DNA of 64,000 nucleotides from Erythroxylum novogranatense (taxonomy: Eukaryota; Streptophyta; Magnoliopsida; Malpighiales; Erythroxylaceae): assembly GCA_029891385.1 (NCBI GenBank), contig CM057233.1, forward strand, positions 12,403,460-12,467,459. The letters are read 5' to 3'. Below the pieces are notes generated by a model. That model saw nothing but the letters and a program-made list of their open reading frames with translations. It was not told where the DNA came from and ran no database searches. A program made the position numbers and the translations under genes. Shown in pieces: positions 31,525 through 42,418 of the stretch. Position 1 is the first letter of the stretch, and the number at the start of each line of letters is the position of its first letter.

Positions 31525-31632
31525 AGCTCGTCTGTGGTCTCGCAGTTTGTTCGCGGTCTTACAGCTCGTCCGTGGTCTTACAACTCGTCCGCGGTCTTAT
31601 AGCTCGTCCGCGGTCTTATAACTCGTTCGTAA
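31525..31632. repeat. 19-bp tandem array near the element F 3' LTR
   Basis: About 5.6 units of AGCTCGTCCGTGGTCTTAC and variants (AACTCGTCCGCGGTCTTAT). It lies between the polypurine tract and the antisense ORF and is separate from the 64-bp array. Confidence 0.9.
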
Positions 31633-32098
31633 GACAGCTCGGAAGGAAGTCAGTCGGTCGGGCATTAAGATGCCGCGTGCGGTCGTTCGCATCGAGATTG
31701 ATCGATTGGTCGGGTGTCTTGATTGATCGGCATCTATTATTGCGTGACAACCCGTAATGGGATTGGTGGACTGAGTGTCCCAATCGGTTGGCATTAGCGC
31801 TAATTGCGCGATAGCTCACGCCAGAGTAGGTCGGGGGGTCATCATTAGCGAGCGCGTGAAAGTACTTGGGGAATTTATTGTTTGACGGCGCGTGTCCCCT
31901 GATAGTTGTTCAGAATCTGAAACGTATCGTCCTTGTAACCGTTGTGCAGCTGTCCCGTACGTCCTTTCAACTGTCGCGCCACTTCAGATTTCGACCAACC
32001 CTACGACCCCTTGGCTCGGATTATGCCGCGTGTCCAGGCATGGCTCGGATTTTCTCCACGCGTCGAGCTTTAACTGGATCATAATTCGAACGTTTCCT

Positions 32099-32105
32099 TA
32101 TAAAT
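32099..32105 (+). promoter_or_regulatory. TATA-like element upstream of the antisense ORF
   Basis: CCTTATAAATG on the plus strand lies about 210 bp before the antisense ORF start at 32311, followed by CAGCATC-type initiator-like sequence. It could serve a promoter for the antisense transcript; this is inference from position. Confidence 0.45.
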
Positions 32106-32310
32106 GTTCAGCATCGACAGACTGTCTGGTTTTCTTCATGCTAGTTTCGTTCTTGCTTCCGCTTCATTTGCTCTTTCTTGCTCTCAGTTCCCGAAAATTT
32201 CCTTCAGCCGTCGTTCGATTTTTCCATCTTCATTCACTAAATAGGTACGCCCTTTTTCTTCATCTCCTCCTCTAAAGTTTTTCTTTTCAAAAGTTCTGTT
32301 CCTGGTAAGC

Positions 32311-33105
32311 ATGTCGACGACCAGCTCCAGAAGTATGGTAGAGGGTGTTGAAGAAATATCTACAAGAGAAAGAAAGGATGGGCTGGTTGTGGAGGCGCCG
32401 CCGAAGAATGAATCAACGATGACCGTGGGGGAGTTGAATCGGTCAGTGCTTAGGTATGACATCCCTTCGTCCTGGGTACCCCGGTTGGCCCTAGGGAAAG
32501 AGCGAATCCACAGCAACTGTAGTGGATATTTCGCCGTTTCTGAAAGTTTTTTCACGGTTGGTGGTATGAGGCTTCCTTACGCTCCGATCGTCGATGAAGT
32601 TTGCACGACTTATCAACTGATGCCGAGCCAGATTCCTCCGAACGGTTGGAGGTTCGACGGTTTGGCCTTGCTTTGCCATCAGTTCGGGTGCCCTCCTTCG
32701 ATCGGCATCCTACGTCACTTTTTGCAGATGGGCCAAAGTCCGAGCTCTGGGGCCGGGGTACCTTCTCTGATGTACAGGGAAGCCAAGTATCGCCCGGCGG
32801 GAACACCTTCAAAGGTCTCCTCTTGGCAGACGAAGTACTTCTTCGTGAAAGCCCCAGGATCTTTCCTCGAGTCCCGGCCATGGAAGTATCCTTTGGCCGA
32901 GCAGTGGAATGACACGTCGAGCGTGTCCCTCAGTAGAGAGGAGTGGGTAGTGGTCGGCCGCATTAAAAAGCTCGGTCGATACGATTTTGCTCGGCTAATA
33001 CGGGCCTATTCTGGGGGGGTCTCGACCAATTCTTTTCTTATCGACCCCCCGCCACATATTAGCGAGCTAGGGGGAAGCGCCCCTACGGTTGGGCCCTCGT
33101 GGTGA
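32311..33105 (+). CDS. Element F antisense ORF, first exon: gypsy-transposon-type domain
   Basis: An open 264-residue frame from an ATG, opposite to the sense strand of F. It has a compact domain: L-R-Y-D-I-P-S-S-W near residue 47, Y-A-P-I-V-D-E near 86, P-N-G-W-R-F near 107, L-C-H-Q-F-G near 117 and S-W-Q-T-K-Y-F-F-V near 170. This matches the domain plant genome annotation calls putative gypsy-type transposon (Transposase_28-like). It is not a transposase by any evidence here. The frame stops at TGA 33103. Immediately before it GTGGTGAATT offers a GT donor, and a pyrimidine tract runs to the next frame, so it may be an exon. Confidence 0.75.
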   Translation: MSTTSSRSMVEGVEEISTRERKDGLVVEAPPKNESTMTVGELNRSVLRYDIPSSWVPRLALGKERIHSNCSGYFAVSESFFTVGGMRLPYAPIVDEVCTTYQLMPSQIPPNGWRFDGLALLCHQFGCPPSIGILRHFLQMGQSPSSGAGVPSLMYREAKYRPAGTPSKVSSWQTKYFFVKAPGSFLESRPWKYPLAEQWNDTSSVSLSREEWVVVGRIKKLGRYDFARLIRAYSGGVSTNSFLIDPPPHISELGGSAPTVGPSW

Positions 33106-33164
33106 ATTACTTCTGACCTTTTGATTTTGGTTTCTTTTTCGACTTGTCTTGTTCTTTGTGCGAC

Positions 33165-34272
33165 CATGGTGAGGATAGAGGACTTTGCCGTGCCGCGCTC
33201 CCCAAAATCAAAAAGCGGTGCGGGGAAGAAGAAGAGGAAAGAGGTGGAGACCGGTGAAGGCTCCGCTCCGCTATTGGAGCTCGGTCGTCCTGCATTGTCG
33301 CCGGTCCCTCCGCCTGCAGAAGATCTACCTGTTGCGGCGGCGTCATTGCCGATCGTGCCAGCTAGCGCGGGTCGAGCGGTCTTGATCGAGGAGGAGGAGG
33401 AGGAAATAGAGCCTCCTCTTAAGAGGAAGAGGTTAAGGAAGCTTGGCGATCTGTTGTCCGGCTCGCCAAGTCAGGGCGCAAAAGGGAAGGAGAAGAAAGG
33501 CAAGGGCAAGGGGCGAGCGACTAATACCGGGAAGTGGGAGTCCGCGATCAAGCTGGCCAATACTTCCTCGATCGGGGACCTTGCATTGTCCCGAAATATT
33601 GCTGAAAGGATTGTTCCCCCCGTGGATGAGCGGATCATGGACGGGAAAAGTAACTTGGAGTTAGGGTCTCAGCTCATTCGCTACAGCATACGGAGTGCGG
33701 TGATGACCTTCGGGGTGGTGCAGCGCCTGGAGGCTCTGGACCGGGAAGTCCAGGACCTCTACGAGCAGGTGAAAGCTTTGAAGGACGAGCTTTCGGGGGT
33801 GACAGAGGAGAGAGACCTCTTACGAGCTCAGAACTCTTCCTTGGAGGAGGAGAAGGGATCTCGGGAGGAAGCAATGAGTGCTTTGGAGGCTCAGCTTGCT
33901 ACGGGGGAAGAGGAGAAGATCAGGGCGATAGCAGCGAAGGGCGAGCTGGTCAAGGTGTGTGAGGCATTGGAGAAGAAAATGGAGTCGGAGAGGAAGCTTA
34001 AAGAGAAGTTCCTCCAAGACTATCATGCAGCGGTGGAGGACAGGCACAGGATCGAGGAGGTGTTGAGGAAGTTGCGATGCTCTGTTAAGAGGCAAAGAAT
34101 CGAGGCCATCAAGTGGTGGAAGAGAAGAAATCTGAATGCGGAATGCCTAGAGCTCGCCTGCGACGTAACCCTTTCAGTCCTGAAAAGGTGCCATGAGGTT
34201 CACTTCCAGAGGGTCGGGCGACCTTCATTGAAGATTATGCCGAGCCGCGCTTCTGTTCTCGACCTTCGTTGA
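33165..34272 (+). CDS. Element F antisense ORF, second exon: coiled-coil region
   Basis: From an ATG at 33166, or as a continuation exon from the 33121 frame, this encodes a basic N-terminal stretch (K-S-G-A-G-K-K-K-R-K-E-V), Pro/Ala-rich and Glu-rich spacers, a Lys/Gly-rich patch, then a long coiled coil from about residue 200 with heptad-like Leu/Glu spacing. Antisense ORFs of Tat elements usually pair a domain like 32311-33105 with such a coiled coil. The frame ends at TGA 34270. The acidic C-terminal continuation in another frame at 34275-34450 implies a one-base indel near 34230-34270. Function is unknown. Confidence 0.65.
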
Positions 34273-34450
34273 GAGGATCAAGGAGAGGGTCGCGGGGGAG
34301 CAAACCGTTATTCCAGACGAGGAGTTGGATCTTAGCTCCGAAGGGGAAGAGCTTCCTCATGAGGGTATTCCTCCGACTGATCCCTTAGACCTTGTTCCTG
34401 CCCCGACTGCTTCGCCTGCTTCTGAAGCTTCTCCTTCTGCGGAGTTCTAG
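34273..34450 (+). pseudogene. Element F antisense ORF, shifted acidic C-terminus
   Basis: The same strand stays open in a different frame, giving F-V-E-R-I-K-E-R-V-A near 34267, an Asp/Glu-rich stretch, a Pro/Ser/Ala-rich tail and a stop at TAG 34448. The composition fits the acidic end of these antisense ORFs, so a frameshift near 34265 separates it from the coiled coil. Confidence 0.5.
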
Positions 34451-34609
34451 AGCTCACCTGGTCGGGCTTATGGCCAGGGCGAATTCAAATTAATGCAATA
34501 TTTATTTTTACTTCAATTTTCTGAATTCATTTTCCGTATTTATGTTCTTTACTTTCGATGTATAGTGGAGTTTGATGAAGTTGCTCATAGTCGACCGGCT
34601 TTGAGGTCG

Positions 34610-35150
34610 ACTTATAGTAGAGTCTAAACCAAGGTCCCAAGGATCTCGTCTTGACGACCGATCAACCGTAGTCGATCTATATCGAGGCTGAGCTACGATC
34701 CCAAGGATCTTGTCTTGATGACCAATTGACCGTAGTCGATCTATGTCGAGGCCGAGCTAGGGTCCCAAGGATCTTGTCTTGGCGACCGATCGACCGTAGT
34801 CGATCTATGTCGAGGCCGAGCTATGGTCCCAAGAATCTTGTCTTGGCGACCGATCGACCGTAGTCGATCTATGTCGAGGCCGAGCTAGGGTCTCAAGGAT
34901 CTTATCTTGGCGACCAATCGACCGTAGTCGATCTATGTCGAGGCCGAGCTATGGTCCCAAGGATCTTGTCTTGGCGATCGATCGATCGTAATCGATCTAT
35001 GTCGAGGCCGAGCTATGGTTCCAAGGATCTTGTCTTGGCGACCGATCGACCGTAGTCGATCTATGTCGAGGCCGAGCTATGGTCCCAAGGATCTTGTCTT
35101 GGCGACCGATCGACCGTAGTCGATCTATGTCGAGGCCAAGCAGTATTTGA
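34610..35150. repeat. 64-bp tandem array in element F
   Basis: About eight and a half units of a 64-bp repeat (core GACCGTAGTCGATCTATGTC, then a G-A-G-G-C-C-G-A-G-C block and AAGGATCTTGTCTTGGCG) lie next to the element G insertion at 35170. The inner units agree at almost all bases; the first two are more diverged. Tat-lineage elements are known to carry such arrays in the 3' region. Confidence 0.95.
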
Positions 35151-35164
35151 GGCCGAGCAATATT

Positions 35165-35169
35165 GACAG
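35165..35169. repeat. Target-site duplication of element G, left copy (GACAG)
   Basis: GACAG at 35165-35169 is repeated at 54042-54046, just outside the two LTRs of element G. Confidence 0.9.
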
Positions 35170-35762
35170 TATTGGGTCGGGGCCCCGGATCCTCATTCCC
35201 AAGGCGGCCCCTCGGGTCGCGCCTGCGATGGCGCTCCATGAACCTTCGGACCCGATCCCAACATCCATACAAAACCATATTTCAATTCATACAAACATAT
35301 ACCAATACATACATACACATATTCTACACCTGCATTCTAAACATGCATTAATCATCTCAAATACATAAAACATCTGTCATTGACATTCGAAGAAATTCAA
35401 CAAGTATTCTCGAAATATAACATAATACAAAATGAAATGAAATCCCAAAATACAAAAGTATGCTCCATGATGAAATGCTGGTGGGTTAACCAAACTACTA
35501 ACTTATTACAAGGCTCCTAACTAGCTTGAAGTTTTAGATGCCTTGCAAGGTCGACAATCGTCTCGATCTGCACCTGAGGAGGGGAGAGTAATGGGGTGAG
35601 CTGCGAAGCTCAGTGACATATACGTTTATAGCCATTGGCAATGAGCCACACAATCAAGCATATATGTATATTCATATAGCAAGTCAAAATTCATCAAGTG
35701 ATTCACATTCATATAAGCATATGTCATGCAATTTCTGTTTCTCAATATCACAATCATTATGC
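35170..35762 (-). repeat. Element G 3' LTR, outer part
   Basis: Matches 51817-52409 (TATTGGG... through ...AATCATTATGC). The LTR ends TA on the minus strand rather than CA. It is interrupted by element E after 35762 and continues at 45324. Confidence 0.92.
35758..35762. repeat. Target-site duplication of element E, left copy (TATGC)
   Basis: TATGC at 35758-35762 is repeated at 45319-45323. The intact element G LTR at 52405-52409 has one copy in the same context. Confidence 0.95.
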
Positions 35763-37595
35763 TGTTAGAGTAGTACCCTAAAGGCAATCGCCTTTAGCGC
35801 GTTTTGTACAAAATTGTGTACATTCTTTATAAATAAATAAAGAAAAGGCATATTTCATTAATTTGATGTTCATTATTTATGAATGGATATTGATCTATAA
35901 GCAAATTAATGAAGTCCTTGATATATGACATAGCATGAAAGAAATTATGATGTGATCATACTACTGAGATTCCTATCATGTGCAATTATGTCGATATCTA
36001 AATTATCCTAGTCATAGGATTCTTGAGGCTGGACATCGGTAATCCGGAAAGACTAGCACATCTCAAGCTTCTTGATTTGATCAGCGGTGGATCTCGAAGC
36101 TGTACATATGAGATATTTAGGGTTGAGATGTGGATGCTTACTAGAGGTAGTATGTACATTGGATGACCTGCTATGAGATCATCACATGGATGTCCTATTC
36201 TAATGTCAGTGATAATCTCATCATAGCAATGGTGCAAGTATCCTTAGACTTGAGGTACTCAAGGATATCTTGGATACTGATTCTGTGCTTTGACTCCATT
36301 CCTTGTTGCCTTACAGAGGTCGCTTGTAGGGTGGTACTTGGGTACAATTTGAGGTATTCGAAGGTAATTGAGTAGCCAATAGAGGATTCACCACTTCTGT
36401 GATAGCAGAAGATGATACCCATAGCCTCTTGTCAGGGTCATTACTTGGAAATCTCTGATCAGAGTACATATGTCATGGAGAGTGTCTTCATTGACATATT
36501 AAATATAAAGTAATGAGTCCCAGGACAAGAACTGAAATCACTTGGACTAGATTTGACGTAGTCAGTCTAGTAAGAGTTGACACTTTGCCCATACTCAAAA
36601 CCAAGTGGGGTATAGCATGGTGAAAGGACGAATTGCACGGTAATTGTCTATGGAAAGGTTCGTGATATGGTTCATGATGAATACATGTTCATTCGTCAAA
36701 CCAATTACTTTCCGGTCAATTGGGGATCATGATGTGTTGCTAGATACCGCTCATGACTTGCTTGGATTAAGTGTTAATCTAAGTGGCCAACATAACCGGG
36801 AACCTAATGGGTCACACGCATAAGAGTGTCTCGGAGAACTCGTAAAATAGTTTTGGACATAGATCCAGTAAATGGAGAGAAATCGGACTAAATGGATCCC
36901 GATGAGATCGAGATATGTCCCGATGAGATCGCGACATCGATATTACTGAAAAACATTTTGGGAGTTTTTCCCATCTAGGGACCGATGAGGCCATGAGACC
37001 GACCCAGTGTGTTGGACCACTTCAGCATTTATTTATATATATATATAATTAATTAATTAATATATATATATATATATGCTATACGTGGGAGAAGGAGGAG
37101 AGGAAGCTTTATATATATATATATATATAATGAAGCTAACGTGGATGGCAAAAGAAGCTTCCATCTTTTCCCTTGTCATCTTTCCAATAAATGGTAAGAA
37201 GACAAAATGAAATGAAAAAGATGAGTGTGGTCGTTGGTTGTAAGAAGAGAAGAGAAGTTTGAAAGGAAAAATAGTTTTCCTCTCATCTCATCATCGTTCT
37301 TCATCATCTTCAAGCATTTTCTTCTCCTTCTCCATCGTTATTCTTCAAGCTCTCCAAGAACAAGGTAAGATCTAGTAGTCTTCAACTTGTTCTAGCTATT
37401 CCCGGATCAAAGGGTTTGTCCCGGTTAGGTTCTCCGATCTCTGCGTGGATACCGTTAGAGACGGTCTCCTTTGGTCGTTTTGGTTTGACTGTGTTATATA
37501 GTCACATGGATCCTGGCTTTCGGGAAGGTCCCGGAACAAAAATTTTTGTTTTCTGCACCATGGGCATGTGATGCTCACACCGGGATTTTCCTACA
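35763..37595 (+). repeat. Element E 5' LTR (1833 bp)
   Basis: Begins TGTTAGAGTAG and ends TTTTCCTACA. Two TA-dinucleotide runs lie near 37037-37077 and 37111-37129. The LTR-encoded ATG frames are short and unsupported. Confidence 0.93.
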
Positions 37596-37596
37596 G

Positions 37597-37610
37597 TGGT
37601 ATCAGAGCCA
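37597..37610 (+). promoter_or_regulatory. Primer-binding site of element E
   Basis: TGGTATCAGAGCCA starts one base after the 5' LTR. Confidence 0.95.
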
Positions 37611-39641
37611 CTTGTGTCGTATATAATAAAGAAACCATGACTAGGTCGGAGCTGCCTATTGTTAGTAACGATGATGCATGTTGTAAATGTCAAATTCGAA
37701 ATCAGTATGAGATATTGTTTTTTCAAAATTTTCTTGCCCAGGTATGTTCACAAGATGTTGTTGCATGTGTCTGTGGAAGCTTGAAATTTATCAATGTGAT
37801 TTGATATGGTTTTGCTAATTTATTCCCTAATGTTCTGGTTGCTGTCTTTGTGCACATTCCTTGTAGAAAATTGTTTTTTCGTATTTTCTTTCACCGAAAT
37901 GTCTCTAGGATGTTTATTAATGTCTATGAGAAAGGAAAAATATTTTCGAATTGATTTACTATTTATTTGGGAATTTATTGTGTGCTGCTGGGAATAACTG
38001 TGTTGAGGAACACAGATTCTACATTAGCTTTGTTGCTGAGTTTGAATGAGTTTTTGATGGAAATAAATCCTGAAAAATTTCATGGAGCATGTTGTGAACG
38101 TGTTGTAACCTCTGTAATTTTCTCAGAATTTATTGAAATTTTTTCAATGAGTTTTTCAAGAAAAAGGCAAAGCTTGGCAGCTTTGAGAAAGTTCTTTGGA
38201 GTGCTTTTGTTTGAAATAAGAAATTGTGTAGATTTCAGTTCCAATGCCTTGGATCATTTTTAATGTGATTAAAAAAAATTTACATTGATTTTGCATGCTT
38301 GCAAAACTGATTTTCTTGAAATTGGGTTTCCAAACAATTTTCGGATGCCAAATGTGTCTCATTAGCGTCTCGTTAGTATATTCCCTTATTTTGATTGTTT
38401 TGGCCGTCACAAATTTTGTGACCAGTGCCGAAGTAGTCTTGATAAAGTATAGACTACCTAGAGATACTTAGGGTGATAGTTTGATATTCGCAAAATTATT
38501 TGGAAATCTAAATGAATAAGAGTGTATTCATCGATTTCAAGTTTTTCATGTATAGTTTGACTATATATGGTAAGGAACTATGAAAGTGTTTCATTGGTAC
38601 ATCAAGGTAAAGTGTATTAGACTTGGTGTTGTGAATTTGAACTGCACGGATTGAGAAATTAGTCGATTAGATAGCAATTCCACACGGATAAGTCGACTTA
38701 CACATGCACAAGTCGACTTTGTCTGCTTGCGGTAGAGCGTATAAGTCGACTTGCACAATGTTATAAGTCGACTTGTTCGTGCACAGTTGCATAAGTCGAC
38801 TTACATTTGCATAAGTCAACTTACACAGAGGCATAAGTCGACTTATACATACACAAGTCGACTTACAACATGCATAGGTGGGATGATGGATGATTTTAGG
38901 TCTAGATTCAATGTGATTGATGAATTGTCCTAAATCATTTCATATAGTCATGGTGACTATAATCCTATAGCTTGGAGGAGAATAAGATGAGACCTGAAAG
39001 CCCTCACACTTAATATGAAAACTCACGTTTTCCATTAATATGGGGAGAACCAGAATTCTTATAGAGTTGGGTTGTTGGGTAAACCCAAGCTCACTCTATA
39101 CAAATATGTTCGAACCATGAAAATAAGATTTTTGGATTAATGGGTCGGTTTTCACTAGAAGCGTTGATTTGTTGAGTAAACTCAAGGTCGGCGTGGGAGG
39201 CGTAAATTGGGTAGTGTACATCGGATATGCAGCGCATCGAAGTTGATAACCCAATGTGTGCATACATCACGAGTTGATAGCACTAGTCGATAGTTGCATC
39301 TATAAAGTAATTGGTATGACCGATACGCGATTGATCTAAGGTGGCTTGTTGGGTAAACCCAAGGTCATTTTAGTAATGTCGGATATCTATGATGCAATTG
39401 GTATGGTGATACCTACCGATTGACCTAAGGTGGCTTATTGGGTAAACCCAAGGTCATTGTTAGTAATATCGGATATCGACCCACTAGGACATTTTGTCAT
39501 AATGTTTCTTGGATTAAATCTTGAGGGTTATGGATTCTTTGAAACTAGTGGGAGCCATATGCATGACATGCAAGTCCTTATGATCATGCATTTAATTCTA
39601 TTCTAACATTCTTTCTCTCTTTCTCTTTAGGTTGATTGAAG
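37611..39641 (+). other. Element E leader (2.0 kb, noncoding)
   Basis: Long untranslated leader between primer site and gag. It carries the AAGTCGACTT array at 38690-38864 and several TTGTTGGGTAAACCCAAG-type repeats near 39065-39090, 39170-39190, 39345-39365 and 39430-39450. The last 40 bases are pyrimidine-rich and end in TTTAG just before gag, which could be a splice acceptor. Frames at 37568-38263 lack copia motifs. Confidence 0.7.
38690..38864. repeat. AAGTCGACTT palindrome array in element E leader
   Basis: Seven perfect copies start at 38690, 38710, 38743, 38765, 38793, 38835 and 38855, with one variant (AAGTCAACTT) at 38813. Spacing is 20-42 bp and flanks are often CATAAGTCGACTTA. Confidence 0.97.
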
Positions 39642-40604
39642 ATGACTTCAAGTGTGAACTTGCGCTCGCTTATGGACTCAAACAAATTAACTGGACCAAA
39701 TTTTCTCGATTGGCTGAGAAATCTGAAAATTGTTCTCAGATCTGAGGAACTGGGATATGTCCTTGATGTTCCACTTCCTGATCCACCTGCTGTTGATGCT
39801 TCTGATGAGGATCAGAAAGTTTATCGAAAGCATCTCAAAGATAGTGACATAGCAACCTGTATTATGCTTGCCTCGATGTCACTAGAGCTGCAGAAGCAGC
39901 ATGGGTCTATGGATGCTCATACCATAGTGTTTCATCTTAGGGAGCTATTTGATGAGCAAGCTCGGTCTGAAAGGTTCGAGACCTCGAGGTTACTTTTCAC
40001 TACTAAGATGACTCCAGGTTCATCTGCAGTGCAGTATGCACTGAAGATGAATGGGTATATTGAGAGGTTGGTTGTCTTAGGTTTTGTCATGGATTATGAA
40101 TTAAGTGTTGACTTAATTCTAGTTGGATTGTCTGATAGTTATTCACAGTTTGTGTTAAACTATCGGATGAATCAAATATCCACGACAATCCCTGAGTTGA
40201 TCAATCTACTCAAGACAGCAGAGCAAGCTATCAAGAATGATAGTAAGCAAGTGCTTATGGTGGACTCTTCTTCTAGTTCAAAGAAAAAGAAACTGAAGAA
40301 GAAGAGGTCTAAGAAACCGAAAGGAAGTATAGCCAAGAAGAAAACCAAAGAGACTGCACCAAAAGGAACTTGCTTCCATTGTGGCAAGATTGGCCACTGG
40401 AAGAGGAACTATAAAGTCTATCTGGAGGAATTGAAGCAGAAGAAGGCATCAGATGCCTCGACTTCTTCAGGTATGCTTGTCATTGAGGTTAATACTGTTT
40501 CTGATCATAACATATGGGTATTAGATACCGGTTGTGGCTCACACATATGCAATGATATCACGAGGGCCTCGAGGACGATGAAGCGACTCGTGAAGGAGAA
40601 CTAG
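39642..40604 (+). pseudogene. Element E gag and protease start
   Basis: From the ATG at 39642 the frame encodes a UBN2-type Gag (N-F-L-D-W-L-R-N-L-K-I-V-L, L-Q-K-Q-H-G-S-M-D, R-F-E-T-S-R-L-L-F and L-V-G-L-S-D-S-Y-S-Q-F-V blocks), a Lys/Ser-rich linker and a zinc knuckle in which the last Cys is Tyr (CFHCGKIGHWKRNY). It then reaches the protease D-T-G site (V-L-D-T-G-C-G-S-H-I-C). It ends at TAG 40602, just after the protease site. Loss of the last Cys should weaken RNA packaging. Confidence 0.88.
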
Positions 40605-41347
40605 ACTGCGTGTGGGAAATGGAGCAAGAGTTCTTTGCATTAGCCGTGAGGCACTTACTTTTGTCACTCCCAGGTGGGCTTGTAATTAAATTGGATGAAT
40701 GTTATTTTGTACTGTATTAACAAAGAACATATTATGCATTTCTTGTTTAAATAAATTTGGTTTCCATTTGACTTTTAGTAACAATGGTTGTTCTATTAGT
40801 TTGAATGGAATGCTTTATGGTACTGGTACATTATGCAATGGAATTTACATATTAGATATGTCACATCCGATTATGAATGTCAATGACACGAAAAGACATA
40901 AGCGAGATAATTTAAAATCAACTTACTTATGGCATTGTCGCTTGACCATATAAATGAGAGGCGATAGCTAAGCTCCATAAGAGTGGAAGTTTAGATTCAT
41001 TTGATTATGAATCATATGACACATCTGAATCTTGTTTATTAGGCAAGATGACTAAGTTACCATTTAAGGAAAGGGTGAGCGGCGAATGGAGTATTAGACC
41101 TAATACATTCGGATGTATGTGGTCCGATGTCCATCCATGCTAGAAGTGGTTGTCTTTACTTCATTACCTTTATCGATGATTATTCTCGATATGGGTTTTG
41201 TGTCGATGAGATACAAATCTGAAGCATTTGAAAAGTTCAAACAATTGAAATGAAGTAGAAAACCAACTTGGGAAAAGTATCAAGACATTGCGATCGATCG
41301 TGGTGGGGAATACTTAGACCAGCAGTTTTGGATTATCTCGAGAGATA
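40605..41347 (+). pseudogene. Element E protease end, pre-integrase and integrase N-terminus
   Basis: Short frames give Y-I-L-D-M-S-H near 40850, the H-H half of the zinc region (Y-L-W-H-C-R-L-T near 40925), a degraded C-C half, and the first integrase block near 41100-41170 (D-V-H-P then F-I-D-D-Y-S-R). Nearly every conserved block is in a different frame. This is part of the small-deletion pattern described in findings. Confidence 0.7.
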
Positions 41348-42418
41348 ATGAGATTTTATCTCAATGGACTCCTCCTTACACACCACAGCATAATGGTGTG
41401 GCGAGAAAGGAGAAATCGAACCTTGTTAGACATGATACGATCAATGATGGGCTTTGCAAAGTTACGAAATCCTTTTGGGGATATCAATCGAGACAGATGT
41501 TTACTTGCTAAGCGAGTTCCATCAAAGGCAGTTGATGTTACTCCATATGAGATGTGGACTAACATAAGACCTATCTTACTCATTTGAAAGTTTGGGGTTG
41601 TCACCTTATGTGAAGTGGACACGGTCGGATAAACTTGATGCAAAATCGACAAGTGTTTGTTAGTAGGATATCTAAAAAAACAATGGGATATCGGTTCTAC
41701 CTTTTGAGGAACAAAAGGTGTTTGTTTCAAAGCATGTTGTCTTTAGAAAGAGTTTCTTTTACAAGAAGGCGGTGGAAGCAAAATAGAACTTCAAGAAGTT
41801 CAAGATGCTCGAACGACGCAGATCATTGCTGAAACAAAAGCGTGACTCATACGAGATGAAGTAACAGTTCAACCTTCTACAACACACGAAGTTCAGTAGG
41901 TCACGTGGGATCGCTCTGTTCGAGAGATATGGATTTCGTGAATGAGCGAGAATAACGTGTTGCTCTTAGAAGATGATGAGCCTACCACTATGAAGAGGTT
42001 ACGAAGAGTTGATGCGAGAAATGGCTTCAAGCCATGAAGTCGAAATAGATTCCATATATGAAAACCAAGTACGGACTTTGGTTGAGGCACGAAGAATAAA
42101 ACCCATAGGGTGTAAATGGGTTTTCAAAAGAAAACCGACATGGATGGTAATGTAATTACCTATAAAGCAAAGCTTGTGGCTAAAGGTTTTAAATCGAAGA
42201 CAAGGAGTTGACTACGACGAGACCTTGACCCGATAGCAATGCTTAAATCCATTAGGATACTCTAGCCATTGCCACTCATTATGATTATGAGATATGGCAA
42301 ATGGATGTGAAGACGACTTTCTAAATGGGAATCTAGGCGAGGATGTGTATGTGACACAACTTTGAGGGCTTCATCTCTATGATGGCGAAAATGTATCTGA
42401 CAAAAATCCATCTATGGA
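41348..42418 (+). pseudogene. Element E integrase C-terminus and reverse transcriptase N-terminus
   Basis: W-T-P-P-Y-T-P-Q-H-N-G-V-A-R near 41368-41405 is the third integrase catalytic block, followed by N-R-T-L-L-D-M-I-R-S-M-M-G-F-A. The expected E-R-R-N-R-T motif is one base out. Later pieces show W-V-F-K-R-K near 42115-42135 and M-D-V-K-T near 42303-42315. At least six shifts occur in about 1 kb. Confidence 0.7.

Noticed and set aside
34610..35150. Tandem repeats as a CRISPR array
   Set aside because: Units are adjacent with no unique spacers and the DNA is plant.
35998..36994. Frames in the element E LTR
   Set aside because: LTR sequence repeated at 43921-44743 in the other LTR, no motif, interrupted differently in each.
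37568..38263. Possible extra genes in the element E leader
   Set aside because: Short AT-rich frames without conserved motifs; a leader of this size is common in Angela-type elements.
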